A DNA stretch of 33,977 nucleotides from Candidatus Epulonipiscium fishelsonii (GTDB lineage: Bacteria > Bacillota > Clostridia > Lachnospirales > Cellulosilyticaceae), in contig LJHD01000233.1 of NCBI GenBank assembly GCA_001983475.1, forward strand, positions 1 through 33,977, in the 5' to 3' direction. The notes beneath the pieces were generated by a model. The model saw only the letters and a list, made by a program, of their open reading frames with translations. It was not told the DNA's origin and searched no databases. The position numbers were made by a program, and so were the translations under genes. Of the stretch, positions 1 to 8,065 are shown piece after piece. Within the stretch, counting starts at the first letter, position 1. The number at the start of each line of letters is the position of its first letter.

Positions 1-10
1 TACACCATAA

Positions 11-115
11 GTGATTGATGGTGGAAGTGGGTGGCTCTTAACACATAATGGTGAAGAAGAAGATATAGTCTGTGCTTTAGTGAAAGCTAAAGAAGTTCCA
101 AGAGAACTGCAATAG
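11..115 (+). pseudogene. short open frame at window edge, possible gene remnant
   Basis: A 34-codon frame opens at a GTG after an in-frame TAA and ends at TAG 113-115. Its predicted peptide (GSGWLLTHNGEEEDIVCALV in the middle) is charged and non-repetitive, so it could be the tail of a decayed gene. There is no Shine-Dalgarno sequence and I do not recognise the family. It may equally be chance; the rest of 1-158 shows nothing else. Confidence 0.15.
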
Positions 116-158
116 GAGTAGCGTCTTATTGTGAACGACAACCTCCACATCTTTATGG

Positions 159-467
159 GTGGGAGGTTCAGATGCTCAAGTGTATGATATGGTTTATAAT
201 ATAGAAAAGTATAGAGGACAAAAGATTAAAATTCAAGGGTTTTATCAGGAATTTGTAATTCCTATGCAAGGCATAAGCAGAGTGTTAATGATTCCAGATG
301 CCACCGCTTGTTGTGAATCAGGAATGTTATTAAAATGGAATACAAATATGCCTGAAACATTTCCAATTCAAAACCAAAAAATTGAAATAGTCGGAACATA
401 TAATAACCATATAGAAGATGATTTGATATATTATTATATAGATGTTGAAAGTATGACTATTATATAA
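159..467 (+). CDS. small protein with a DATACC motif, probably N-terminally truncated
   Basis: The frame encodes 102 aa from a GTG at 159, or 92 aa from an ATG at 189; neither has a convincing ribosome binding site and the frame is closed by TGA at 132-134. The middle carries PDATACCESGM followed by a tryptophan, then a late GTY beta-strand segment. This pattern recalls a family of small secreted or lipoprotein-type proteins common in Clostridia, in which a stretch like YRGQKIKIQGFY precedes an invariant DATACC motif. Those relatives usually have a signal peptide before the KIKIQG strand; here it is absent, so the 5' end seems lost. Cellular role unknown. A strong terminator follows the stop directly. 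Family assignment is from memory of the motif, not a search. Confidence 0.5.
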   Translation: MGGSDAQVYDMVYNIEKYRGQKIKIQGFYQEFVIPMQGISRVLMIPDATACCESGMLLKWNTNMPETFPIQNQKIEIVGTYNNHIEDDLIYYYIDVESMTII

Positions 468-515
468 AGGATAAGAAGGATGAAGTCAAGTTACTTTACC
501 TTTTTTATCCTTTTT
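466..515 (+). terminator. Rho-independent terminator
   Basis: AAAGGATAA(G)AAGG pairs with CC(TT)TTTTATCCTTT across about 20 nt, overlapping the stop codon of the preceding ORF, and runs into TTTTT. A roughly 14-bp stem with one bulge. Confidence 0.8.
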
Positions 516-652
516 GCAGTTTCTATATGTAGTTATATTTTAATTTGATAAATTAATCATATTGTAGTACAATATGTATTATAAGTATTATAATACTCGT
601 ACTTTAAAATAATAAACTAGAAATTTATCCAAAAACTCTGTATAATAAAAAT

Positions 653-841
653 ATGGCATATAGTGAAGATTTTAGAAGACGAGCAATAAATTATAAAAAT
701 GAAGAACATATATTTGAACAGACATGTCAAGTGTTTAAAATAGCTCCAAGTACTCTAAATGCTTGGAGACAAAAATATAACAGGAGTAATATTCATAGTT
801 CGGGGCAACATTTCAAGTGTTTAACCCTCGACCTTCTTTAA
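653..841 (+). pseudogene. IS630-type transposase N-terminal fragment
   Basis: The first 43 residues (MAYSEDFRRRAINYKNEEH, then a helix-turn-helix ending in TLNAWRQKYNRS) match the N-terminal DNA-binding segment of IS630/Tc1-mariner-like transposases, which begin MAYS-DFR and have a ST-x-x-W-x-KY recognition helix. After about residue 44 the sequence (SSGQHFKCLTLDLL) no longer resembles the family and the frame ends. The DDE catalytic part is absent from the whole window, so this is a dead fragment. No clear terminal repeats were found. It lies in the same decayed patch as the truncated Rpn-type gene downstream. Confidence 0.65.
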
Positions 842-930
842 ACAAATATATTTTTAGTCTTAGGAATAAAATATTTAACTAGCACAACTAGTCAACTTAC
901 ATAAGAACATAATAGAAAGTAGGAAATCAA

Positions 931-1350
931 ATGATTATTTTTAATGGCCCTATGAAATACATACGAAGACAAAAAGTTAGCTTTGATATTTTAGGTGGAT
1001 TTTTAACTACATTACTAAAAGAAGACATGACAGTTTTAAAAATTGTTGAAACAAAAGATAAGAAAAATTCACATCAACTAAATAAAGTGGATTTACTAGT
1101 TAAAGATAGTTCTGATCGTAAAATTGTAATTGAAGTTAAACAAAATTGTGAAGGTGATTATTTACAGAAACAAACTATTACAACTGATATAATTGAAAAC
1201 GCTGAAAAAAAAGGGAAATTAGAAGGAATACAAGAAGGAAAGCTGGAAACAGCAAAAGCCATGCTTAATGATGGACGATCAATTGATAAAGTTATTTTAT
1301 ATACTGGATTACCAAAGAATATAATTGAAAATTTAAAGAATTGTGTTTAA
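931..1350 (+). pseudogene. Rpn/PD-(D/E)XK nuclease family transposase, internally deleted
   Basis: The frame of 139 aa joins two recognisable ends of the PD-(D/E)XK-type Rpn transposase family. The N-terminal part has NKVDLLVKDSSDRKIVIEVK, the D-x(n)-ExK/ExQ core strand pair. The C-terminal part has the typical charged KGKLEGIQEGKLETAKAML stretch followed by a DGRSIDKV...TGLPKNII helix-turn-helix-like tail. Family members are usually near 280-300 aa. The normal linking segment after the core, including the conserved Y-x-R region, is missing, so about half the protein appears deleted in frame. A weak ribosome binding site (GAAAGTAGGAA) precedes the ATG. Rpn proteins are recombination-promoting nucleases; this copy is probably inactive. 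Confidence 0.6.
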
Positions 1351-1355
1351 AGAGC

Positions 1356-1404
1356 TTTATAATCTTAATTTTAATCCTGTTTAAGCTTTTTAAAAGATTA
1401 TAAA
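1356..1404. repeat. intergenic inverted repeat upstream of the MATE gene
   Basis: TTTATAATCTT at 1356-1366 is matched by AAGATTATAAA at 1394-1404, a perfect 11-bp stem around a 27-nt loop. It has no T-tract on either side. It sits just before the AGGAGG of the MATE gene and could be a leader hairpin or a small palindromic insert. Confidence 0.5.
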
Positions 1405-1424
1405 TGACTTAATAGGAGGAATAA

Positions 1425-2831
1425 ATGAGTACTCAACAGATTTTAGGAACAGCACCAATACCAAAATTATTATTTAAGTATTCTTTGCCAGCAATTATAG
1501 GGATGATGGTTAATGGGTTATATAATGTAGTAGACCGTATGTTTATTGCAAATATACCAGATGTAGGACATTTAGCAATTACAGGATTGGGCGTTACAAT
1601 GCCCATTATGACAATTTTATTAGCGTTTGGAATGTTGATAGGAGTTGGATCAGCCTCAAATATTTCCTTAAAGATGGGAGAAGGAAAGCCCGAAGAAGCA
1701 CAACGAATTTTAGGTAATGCAATATCTTTATCTGTTATTGCAGGAGGAATTTTAAGTGTTCTTGGACTCATTTTTGTAAATCAGATACTTACTTTATTTG
1801 GAGCAAGTGCAGACAGCTTAATTTATGCAAAAGAATACATAGACATAATTTTACTTGGGGCTATATTTAATATTTTAGGATATGCATGTACTTGCTTAAT
1901 ACGAAGTGACGGAAATCCAAAGTTATCAGCCATAATTATGGGTGTAGGTTGTGGATTAAATATAATTTTAGATGCAACATTTATTTTTGGATTCGGTTTC
2001 GGTATTAAAGGAGCAGCTTTTGCAACAATAATTTCACAAGCAGTGACAGCAACATGGGGTTTAGGATATTATATTAGCCAAAAATCAAACTTAACTTTTA
2101 ATAAATCAAATTTAAAACTACATAAAAATTTAATATTATCAATTATAGCAATAGGAATGGCACCATTTTCTATGCAAATGGCAGCAAGTGGCGTACAGGC
2201 AATTTGTAACAATTCATTAAGACTTTATGGTGGAGATTTAGCTATAGGAGCTATGTCTTCAATAAATTCAATTATTATGATGATTACCATGCCAATTTTA
2301 GGGTTAAGCCAAGGGTCACAACCAATTGTAGGATTTAATTATGGTGCGAAACAATATGATAGATCTACTACAACTTTAAAATTAGCAATGACATGTGCAA
2401 TAACATTTTTAACTTTTGGAACACTAATTATTCAGTTGTTTCCAGAAGTTATAATCGGTTTATTTTCTGGAAATAATCCTGAATTAAGCACAATAGCAAT
2501 AGATGGTATACAAAAATATACACTAGCGTTGCCTTTAATACCAATTTCTATGTTAAGCTCACAATATATGCAAGCTATTGGTAAAGCTAAAATTTCACTA
2601 GTGTTAGCTTTGCTAAGACAAGTAATTGTATTAATACCAATGTTAATTATTTTGCCAACATTTTTTGGCTTGAATGGAGTTTGGTATGCTCAACCTATTT
2701 CTGATATCACTACAGCAATAGTTGCAAGTATATTTACTACAGCTGAATTAAAAAAGCAAAAATTAGCTATGCAACAAATAAATACTGAATTAGAAAGTAT
2801 TAATTTAGAAACAATAGCACAAGAAGCATAA
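1425..2831 (+). CDS. MATE family multidrug/cation antiporter
   Basis: A 468-aa integral membrane protein with the length and about twelve hydrophobic segments of MATE exporters. The N-terminus has the family pattern LLFKYSLPAIIGMMVNGLYN, with GLGVTMP and SQGSQPIVGFNYGA in the two halves, the latter being the well conserved second-half motif. MATE proteins expel cationic drugs or dyes in exchange for sodium ions or protons across the cytoplasmic membrane; the substrate cannot be read from the sequence. The ATG follows AATAGGAGGAATAA, a good ribosome binding site. It is a single-gene unit: an inverted repeat lies upstream and a strong terminator directly after the stop. The upstream neighbours are pseudogenes, so context says little about its role. 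Confidence 0.92.
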   Translation: MSTQQILGTAPIPKLLFKYSLPAIIGMMVNGLYNVVDRMFIANIPDVGHLAITGLGVTMPIMTILLAFGMLIGVGSASNISLKMGEGKPEEAQRILGNAISLSVIAGGILSVLGLIFVNQILTLFGASADSLIYAKEYIDIILLGAIFNILGYACTCLIRSDGNPKLSAIIMGVGCGLNIILDATFIFGFGFGIKGAAFATIISQAVTATWGLGYYISQKSNLTFNKSNLKLHKNLILSIIAIGMAPFSMQMAASGVQAICNNSLRLYGGDLAIGAMSSINSIIMMITMPILGLSQGSQPIVGFNYGAKQYDRSTTTLKLAMTCAITFLTFGTLIIQLFPEVIIGLFSGNNPELSTIAIDGIQKYTLALPLIPISMLSSQYMQAIGKAKISLVLALLRQVIVLIPMLIILPTFFGLNGVWYAQPISDITTAIVASIFTTAELKKQKLAMQQINTELESINLETIAQEA

Positions 2832-2836
2832 AAGTT

Positions 2837-2865
2837 AACCCTCTAGAGTTGTCTAGAGGGTTTTT
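2837..2865 (+). terminator. Rho-independent terminator of the MATE gene
   Basis: AACCCTCTAGA pairs with TCTAGAGGGTT across a 4-nt GTTG loop and is followed by TTTTT. The stem begins six bases after the stop codon. Confidence 0.95.
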
Positions 2866-2892
2866 AGTGATTTATAAGTTTAAATCTACAGG

Positions 2893-3190
2893 TAGGTTAT
2901 CAAAAATAATAAAAAGATTACAATCTGTTAAAATTTTTATTAAATATTGTATATTAGTCACTATTTATTTCTAAATAGCTACTCTAATTGGGTGTAACCC
3001 TACACCGCATATCCCATCTGCTTAAGCATTAGGGAATACTAGTTGATTTTTATACTTATTTTTATAGCCTTTAGTCGTTAGACTTCTATAGTTACTAATA
3101 AAAATTAAAATTACCAACCACATTGAATATTCGCAATTGCTCAGAAGTTTTACTCTAAAATGTTTGCTTTTAGAAACCACTAATATTCAG
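2893..3190. repeat. intergenic repeat copy A, apparently split by about 185 bp
   Basis: Two blocks here match one contiguous element at 15032-15145. Block one (2893-2915) is AGGTTATCAAAAATAATAAA; block two (about 3096-3190) begins AATAAAAATTAAAAT and includes TTGAATATTCGCAATT and CAGAAGTTTTACTCTAAAA. In copy B the blocks abut. The intervening 2916-3095 segment is unique in the window and holds small hairpins such as GGTGTA-ACCC-TACACC. Block two folds back: GAATATT near its start pairs with AATATTC at its end, and GTTT...CTAAAA pairs with TTTTAGAAAC. The 449-nt gap 2832-3280 holds this and the MATE terminator, no gene. Confidence 0.8.
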
Positions 3191-3280
3191 CTGTTTATAT
3201 AATAATTGCCATAAAACAAATTATATAAATATTATTTGTAAAAAATATCAAATATATTATACAGATTTCTGTACTATATA

Positions 3281-4573
3281 TTATGCTTGAATTAATTGTA
3301 GCACAGTGTTTGGTAATTCATTAGCTTTTGAAAGCATCGCTGTTGCACTTTGTGTTAAAACATTTGTACGAGTGTATTCTGCCATTTCCTCTGCCATATC
3401 AGTATCTCGAATTTGTGAAAGTGAAGTTGTCATGTTTTCTTCAGACACACCCAAGTTTTCTACAGTGTGTTCAAGACGGTTTTGATATGCCCCCAAAGCT
3501 GAACGGGTTGAAGAAACTTTATCAATAGCTTCATCAAGAGCCCCAATAGCATAATGTATAGAATCCTCCTCTGTAAAATCTAATCCCGCTCTGGTAATAT
3601 CAATACCTACTCCTTCTTCAATATTAGCAGCCGCACCATATCCAGGTGTTCCTGGACTTGCACTAAGCCCTAGTTTTTGTGAAGACAATGACTCTAATCT
3701 TACCTCTAATAACTGGTTTGCGTTTGCTCCAATTTGAATATTTATATTAGTTTTTGGTATTCCACCATTCGGTGCTATCATATAATTACCTTTACTACCT
3801 CTTTCTTTAGCTGTAAATATATTACTTCCATCAAAATTAAAGTTATCAAACCCTGGAGATGTATCATAATTAGTTAACACATCTTTTGTTGTTCCTGTGT
3901 CCACTCCGTTTACATCTATTGGCACAGCAGAACCTTCATATGGCGCAAGACTTGAATCATAAAATTCAAATACAACACCATCAATAGTAAATCCTGCCCC
4001 TTTTGGTCCTGTAGGAAGCGTTACTTCATATTGAGCATATTCATCAAGTGTAACAAGTCTTAGTCCATCAGTTTCTAAATCTGCTATTTGATTTCCATCT
4101 TTATCCACAGTTCTTTTTAATTCCATCTTAAAACCATCTACCTCAGCAAGTGGTGTTCCTCCATTAAGTAAAGGCATTTGGTTAAACTCTGTATTTCCTG
4201 CTGTTATGTTAATTTCTGAAGTAAGGTGATCAATTTCTTTTTGAATTTGAGCTCTGTCAACTTCTCCATATGTACCATTTGCTGACTGAATTGCAAGCTC
4301 TCTCATACGTTGCAACATGTCATGTACTTCATTTAATGATCCCTCAGCAGTTTGTATCATGGAAATTCCATCCATTGCATTGTCATTCGCTTGTTTAAGT
4401 CCTTGAACTTGTGTTCTCATTTTTTGAGAAATTGCCATTCCTGCAACGTCATCTGCAGCTTTATTGATTTTCAAACCTGAAGATAATTTTTCAAGAGATT
4501 TATTTAATGCCCCTGTGTTTTGGTGTAAAGCATTTAATCCTTGTAAAGCTGGTATATTACTATTAATTTTCAT
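3281..4573 (-). CDS. flagellin (long form, 430 aa)
   Basis: The filament subunit of the flagellum, exported by the flagellar type III system. The N-terminal D0/D1 helices are intact (LEKLSSGLKINKAADDVAGMAISQKM, quoted in part: LSSGLKINKAADDVAG), followed by GISMIQTAEGSLNEVHDML. The C-terminal D1/D0 helices end with RDTDMAEEMAEYTR and LPNTVLQLIQA. Between about residues 140 and 330 is a variable domain that would face the filament surface. ATG follows AGAGGAGTATAAAAT. No convincing sigma-28 promoter is visible: a CGATAT lies about 45 nt upstream of the ATG on the minus strand (4614-4619) but lacks a TAAA box at the right distance. A second, shorter flagellin with clear sigma-28 boxes lies 5 kb away on the other strand. 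No signal peptide, as expected. Confidence 0.95.
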   Translation of the reverse strand: MKINSNIPALQGLNALHQNTGALNKSLEKLSSGLKINKAADDVAGMAISQKMRTQVQGLKQANDNAMDGISMIQTAEGSLNEVHDMLQRMRELAIQSANGTYGEVDRAQIQKEIDHLTSEINITAGNTEFNQMPLLNGGTPLAEVDGFKMELKRTVDKDGNQIADLETDGLRLVTLDEYAQYEVTLPTGPKGAGFTIDGVVFEFYDSSLAPYEGSAVPIDVNGVDTGTTKDVLTNYDTSPGFDNFNFDGSNIFTAKERGSKGNYMIAPNGGIPKTNINIQIGANANQLLEVRLESLSSQKLGLSASPGTPGYGAAANIEEGVGIDITRAGLDFTEEDSIHYAIGALDEAIDKVSSTRSALGAYQNRLEHTVENLGVSEENMTTSLSQIRDTDMAEEMAEYTRTNVLTQSATAMLSKANELPNTVLQLIQA

Positions 4574-4766
4574 ATTTTATACTCCTCTTCTAAAATTTTA
4601 TTCCTACAAAATTATATCGACTAGTTACAATATATATAATAGTATTTTTACAAAATTTAACTTTTTTTGATTGGATCAATTTTAGATATATAATATGCAA
4701 ATTATATAATAATATTATTAGTGTATTATACGCATAAATTATATAATAATAAAAGTATCTCTAGCG

Positions 4767-4796
4767 TTAATCACTAACCATTTAGTTAGTGATTAA
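4767..4796. repeat. perfect 12-bp hairpin in flagellin/amidotransferase gap
   Basis: TTAATCACTAAC and GTTAGTGATTAA form a perfect stem around a 6-nt loop (CATTTA). There is no T-tract on either strand, so it is not a standard terminator, although it lies about 90 nt after the end of the minus-strand amidotransferase gene. The remainder of 4574-4887 is AT-rich, with near-palindromic ATTATATAATAATA tracts and no gene. Confidence 0.6.
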
Positions 4797-4887
4797 TTGA
4801 ATAATATACAAAATATTTTTAGTCTCTATATTTAGAATTTAAAAGAATTAACATTAAACAAGAACTATACGCAAAACTTTTTATTTA

Positions 4888-5607
4888 TTATTTACATGCA
4901 TTAACAAAAGCATTAAACAATGGGTACATATCTTTTGAATGCATAGCCATAATTTCAGGGTGCCATTGCACACCAATACAAAATGGTAAATTAGGATTTT
5001 CTATAGCTTCAACAACATTATCCTTTGTGGTGGCACTAATGATTAAATTATCGCCCAATTTTTTCAAAACTTGATGGTGAAAACTATTGGTAACAAACGT
5101 ATCTCCTAGCAACTCTTTTATTTTAGTATTTTTTCTTGTATATACTGTATGGCACAAATCGCTTCGATGCCCAGATTGCATGTGCATATTTGTTTCTCCT
5201 GGAAAATATTTAATGTCTTGATAAATAGTGCCATTATAAATAACATTTAAAACCTGCATGCCTTTACAAATTCCTAAAATAGGTTTATTTAAAACAATTC
5301 CTTGCTTTCCTAAAAAAATATGGTAATTATCTAATTCCTCATTATAATTTCCAAGCCCTTCTTTTGGTTCTTCTCCGTATAGTAAAGGATAAATATCATC
5401 TCCTCCACCAAGCAAAATTCCATCACATAAATTTGCTTGGGAACAAATTTGCGATTTTCTACTTGTGGGTGGCAACAAAATAGGAACTACACCCATTTGA
5501 AATAAAATTTTACAGTATTCCTCATTTAGATTATAAATTTGTTTACTAAAATTATTAGAAGAAACTATATTATTATTTACTGGAATCCCAATTATAATTT
5601 TTTTCAT
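4888..5607 (-). CDS. class I glutamine amidotransferase / gamma-glutamyl hydrolase (peptidase C26)
   Basis: A 239-aa stand-alone GATase1-fold hydrolase. The nucleophile elbow is PILGICKGMQVL with Cys114, and the His-Glu pair is in GVQWHPE (His216, Glu218). GILLGGGDDIYP near residue 63 is the substrate-side loop of the PuuD/YvdE-like gamma-glutamyl-GABA hydrolase group. Family members cleave gamma-glutamyl amides, for example in putrescine breakdown, but no polyamine genes are nearby, so the substrate is open. It begins at an ATG after AAAGGATGTAAAT, a good ribosome binding site. A TGTTAAGTTAA inverted-repeat element lies 31 bp before the start, inside its leader. It appears to be a single-gene unit. 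Confidence 0.88.
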   Translation of the reverse strand: MKKIIIGIPVNNNIVSSNNFSKQIYNLNEEYCKILFQMGVVPILLPPTSRKSQICSQANLCDGILLGGGDDIYPLLYGEEPKEGLGNYNEELDNYHIFLGKQGIVLNKPILGICKGMQVLNVIYNGTIYQDIKYFPGETNMHMQSGHRSDLCHTVYTRKNTKIKELLGDTFVTNSFHHQVLKKLGDNLIISATTKDNVVEAIENPNLPFCIGVQWHPEIMAMHSKDMYPLFNAFVNACK

Positions 5608-5637
5608 ATATTTACATCCTTTCTATTTATTAGGTCT

Positions 5638-5710
5638 TGTTAAGTTAATTTATGTTAAATTTACTTTATTTTGGCTGGTAGGTACAGGGCATTCGCATTT
5701 TAACTTAACA
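5638..5710. mobile_element. palindromic MITE-like element, TGTTAAGTTAA family, copy 1
   Basis: Perfect 11-bp terminal inverted repeats TGTTAAGTTAA and TTAACTTAACA bound a 73-bp element with a GC-richer core (GGTACAGGGCATTCGC). It lies 31 bp upstream of the minus-strand amidotransferase start. A related element with identical 11-bp ends lies at 17121-17217, and one end recurs at 6019. No clear target-site duplication. Confidence 0.7.
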
Positions 5711-5878
5711 GTTTTGCTTATTATATAATTATTATATGGTTGATAATATAAAGAGGTGTTATAGTAACGCTGGAATATTTTAAGTGATGATATTTACAAC
5801 TATAAAAAATGTGCTGAGTTATTTAATAATATTCATGACCAAATTTGTTATTGTTTATAAGTACAAGTTAAAAATATA

Positions 5879-5907
5879 TTGTCAAAAAACATAATGTATA
5901 GTATAAT
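5879..5907 (+). promoter_or_regulatory. sigma-A-type promoter for the SLH gene
   Basis: TTGTCA at 5879-5884 and TATAAT at 5902-5907 are separated by 17 nt, the optimal spacing. The start codon of the SLH protein is about 240 nt downstream, leaving a long leader. Just before it, 5770-5860 holds an open stretch ending EL-FNNIHDQICYCL in one frame, which may be debris of a gene but is too short to call. Confidence 0.65.
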
Positions 5908-5951
5908 TTTATGGAAAAATAAATTAACATATTGTGTTTCATGTATGAAAT

Positions 5952-6100
5952 TAATGTCATTCATTTACTGATTAATATTCAATATATACTTTGTATATTA
6001 CAAGTGAAACTTCGGAGCTGTTAAGTTAATTGTTTTAAGAATAGGTTTTTACCAACTTTTAAAGTGGAGAGCTGCCCCGAACTCAATATAAATGACATTA
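5952..6100 (+). promoter_or_regulatory. nested inverted repeats in the SLH gene leader
   Basis: TAATGTCATT (5952-5961) is matched perfectly by AATGACATTA (6091-6100). Inside it TTCGG/AGCT (6011-6019) pairs with AGCT/CCGAA (6070-6081), and the inner loop contains TGTTAAGTTAATTG, the end sequence of the palindromic elements at 5638 and 17121. The structure lies wholly between the promoter and the ribosome binding site. It may be a leader RNA element or a decayed insert. Confidence 0.5.
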
Positions 6101-6145
6101 TAAGGTTTTATGAGCACAACATTATACACAAGGAGAAAAAAACAT

Positions 6146-8002
6146 ATGATTAAAAAAATTATTGCTACACTCTTAAGTTTAACAATATCAGCTACACCAA
6201 TTTATGCTGCTGAAAAAGTTGTCTTTAGTGATATATCTCAACATTGGGCAAAATCTAATATTGAGTCATTGACATCCAACAACATTTTAGGAGGCTATCC
6301 AGATGGTACATTTAGGCCAAATGAAAAACTTACAAGAGCTGAATTAGCAGCTTGCTTAAAAAAGATATTTAATATTCCTATTAATATAGAAGGAAAAGAA
6401 TATTATGATGTTGAAGATGGCCAATGGTATAGTGACACAATTGAAACAGTTATGCACTTTGGACTTATGAATGATTACGGCAATGAATTTAAGCCAAAAC
6501 AACCAATCACTAGAGAAGAAGTTGCTTATGCAATTGTGCAGGCTTTTGGAATGAACAGAGAATACATAACAAGAATTAATTCATCTACAAAATTTACAGA
6601 CAGTGACCAAATATCATATTGGGCAAGAAGTGCAGTTGATATTTTGGCTACAAAAGGGTTTCTTATGGGTGACCCTGATGGAAAGCTTCGACCACAATGT
6701 CAAATGACACGAGCCGAAGTTACAATATTGCTTGACCGAGCTATAAAGGAAAGCGGATATAGCTATCCCCGGATGAATATGGATAAAAACGAAGTTGCAG
6801 AAAATAAACATGAAAAAGTTAAAATTATAAAGTATTATAAGGATAGTATTGTTACCAAATCTTCCAGTATATCAAGATGGAATTTTTTAGCAAAACGCAC
6901 TATATTTGAAAAAAATGATATACTACATACTGTTGATATCAATGATAACAAAATTATTATTAATAAATTTAATATGACAACACTTGAAAAAGTAGGTACA
7001 ATATATTTAAACAAGTCATTGCCAATATATGGGGGCTTTTTAGCAACAGAAGATTATTACTTTGTAATATCAGGACAAAACGTAAGGACAACAGAAGAAG
7101 GATACAAGGATAAAGAAGTAATCAATATAGAAAAATATGATAAAAACTTTATTTTAAAAGGAACAACATCTATTAAAGCAGGTGAGATATCTACAACTAA
7201 ACCTTTTGATGTTGGAAATGTGGCTATGAGCTTAGACAACGATAAATTAATTATACATACTAGCCGAACTATGTTTGATGAAAATAATATGCAAAATCCT
7301 CAAGTGCAATTAACTATTCTAATTGATATAGATATGATGGAATATGAAAATTCATATCTGGAAGAGGTCCAAATAAACTATGCACATCCTTCGTTTAATC
7401 AATTTGTTAAATTTGATGGCACACAACCAATCTTGCTTCATCACGGAAATGCACAGCCAAGAGGAATATCAGTTACTAAATATGGCGCAAACGCTAGACC
7501 TATATTTGAAATCCCTGGTACAAAAAAAGCATCTCAAACTGGCCTTACTGTTGGTGGCTTTGAAATTTCGGATAATAAATATTTAACAGCTATAAATCGA
7601 ATTGATTATAATTTAGCAAAAGGATTTTCTAATTTTGTAATTGAAGGATTAAAAAAGCAAGAACGTGATGTAGTTTTATTAATCACTGATAAAAATAAGA
7701 AAACTACAAGGGAAATTAGGTTAACAGATTATGTTGGAACAAATTCAATGGGCAGCACTCCAAAGCTTGTTTCGTTGGGAGAAAACAAATTTATGGTTTT
7801 GTGGATGGAATTTGCTAATGCATATGGATCTGAAGTATTAAGCCAGAGTTTAAAATATATTATTATTGATGAGAATGGAAATAAGTTGAGTGATATAAAC
7901 ACATTTGAAGAAGGAAAACTTTCTGTATATGTTCAACCTATTGTAAAAAACGGAAAAGTTATTTGGGTAGCGGGAGAGTACTATTATTCAATTCAATTAT
8001 AA
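6146..8002 (+). CDS. exported protein with three N-terminal SLH domains and a beta-rich C-terminal region
   Basis: A surface protein of 618 aa. I place the start at the ATG at 6146, not 6110, because AAGGAG lies 9 nt before it and the peptide then opens with a signal sequence (MIKKIIATLLSLTISATPIYA, cut shown as TPIYA|AEK). Three SLH domains follow at about residues 27-70, 88-133 and 150-200, each with the usual pattern such as GGYPDGTFRPNEKLTRAE; these bind secondary cell-wall polymer. From about 230 to 618 the protein has repeated short strands and motifs like FNQFVKFDG and HGNAQPRG, suggestive of a beta-propeller; its function is unknown. It has its own promoter and a structured leader about 240 nt long, and is followed by the TRIC gene after 63 nt. 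Confidence 0.88.
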   Translation: MIKKIIATLLSLTISATPIYAAEKVVFSDISQHWAKSNIESLTSNNILGGYPDGTFRPNEKLTRAELAACLKKIFNIPINIEGKEYYDVEDGQWYSDTIETVMHFGLMNDYGNEFKPKQPITREEVAYAIVQAFGMNREYITRINSSTKFTDSDQISYWARSAVDILATKGFLMGDPDGKLRPQCQMTRAEVTILLDRAIKESGYSYPRMNMDKNEVAENKHEKVKIIKYYKDSIVTKSSSISRWNFLAKRTIFEKNDILHTVDINDNKIIINKFNMTTLEKVGTIYLNKSLPIYGGFLATEDYYFVISGQNVRTTEEGYKDKEVINIEKYDKNFILKGTTSIKAGEISTTKPFDVGNVAMSLDNDKLIIHTSRTMFDENNMQNPQVQLTILIDIDMMEYENSYLEEVQINYAHPSFNQFVKFDGTQPILLHHGNAQPRGISVTKYGANARPIFEIPGTKKASQTGLTVGGFEISDNKYLTAINRIDYNLAKGFSNFVIEGLKKQERDVVLLITDKNKKTTREIRLTDYVGTNSMGSTPKLVSLGENKFMVLWMEFANAYGSEVLSQSLKYIIIDENGNKLSDINTFEEGKLSVYVQPIVKNGKVIWVAGEYYYSIQL

Positions 8003-8065
8003 CATTTGGGTTTGTAAATAGTTCAAAGTGCAATTATAGACAATAAAATTGAAGGGGGAGTATTT

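Noticed and set aside
4600-4660. Sigma-28 promoter for the 430-aa flagellin
   Set aside because: CGATAT is present on the minus strand, but the TAAA box is missing at 15-16 nt; the nearest GTAAAA is too far.
4767-4796. Terminator of the amidotransferase gene
   Set aside because: The stem is perfect but neither strand has a T-tract after it, so it is listed only as an inverted repeat.
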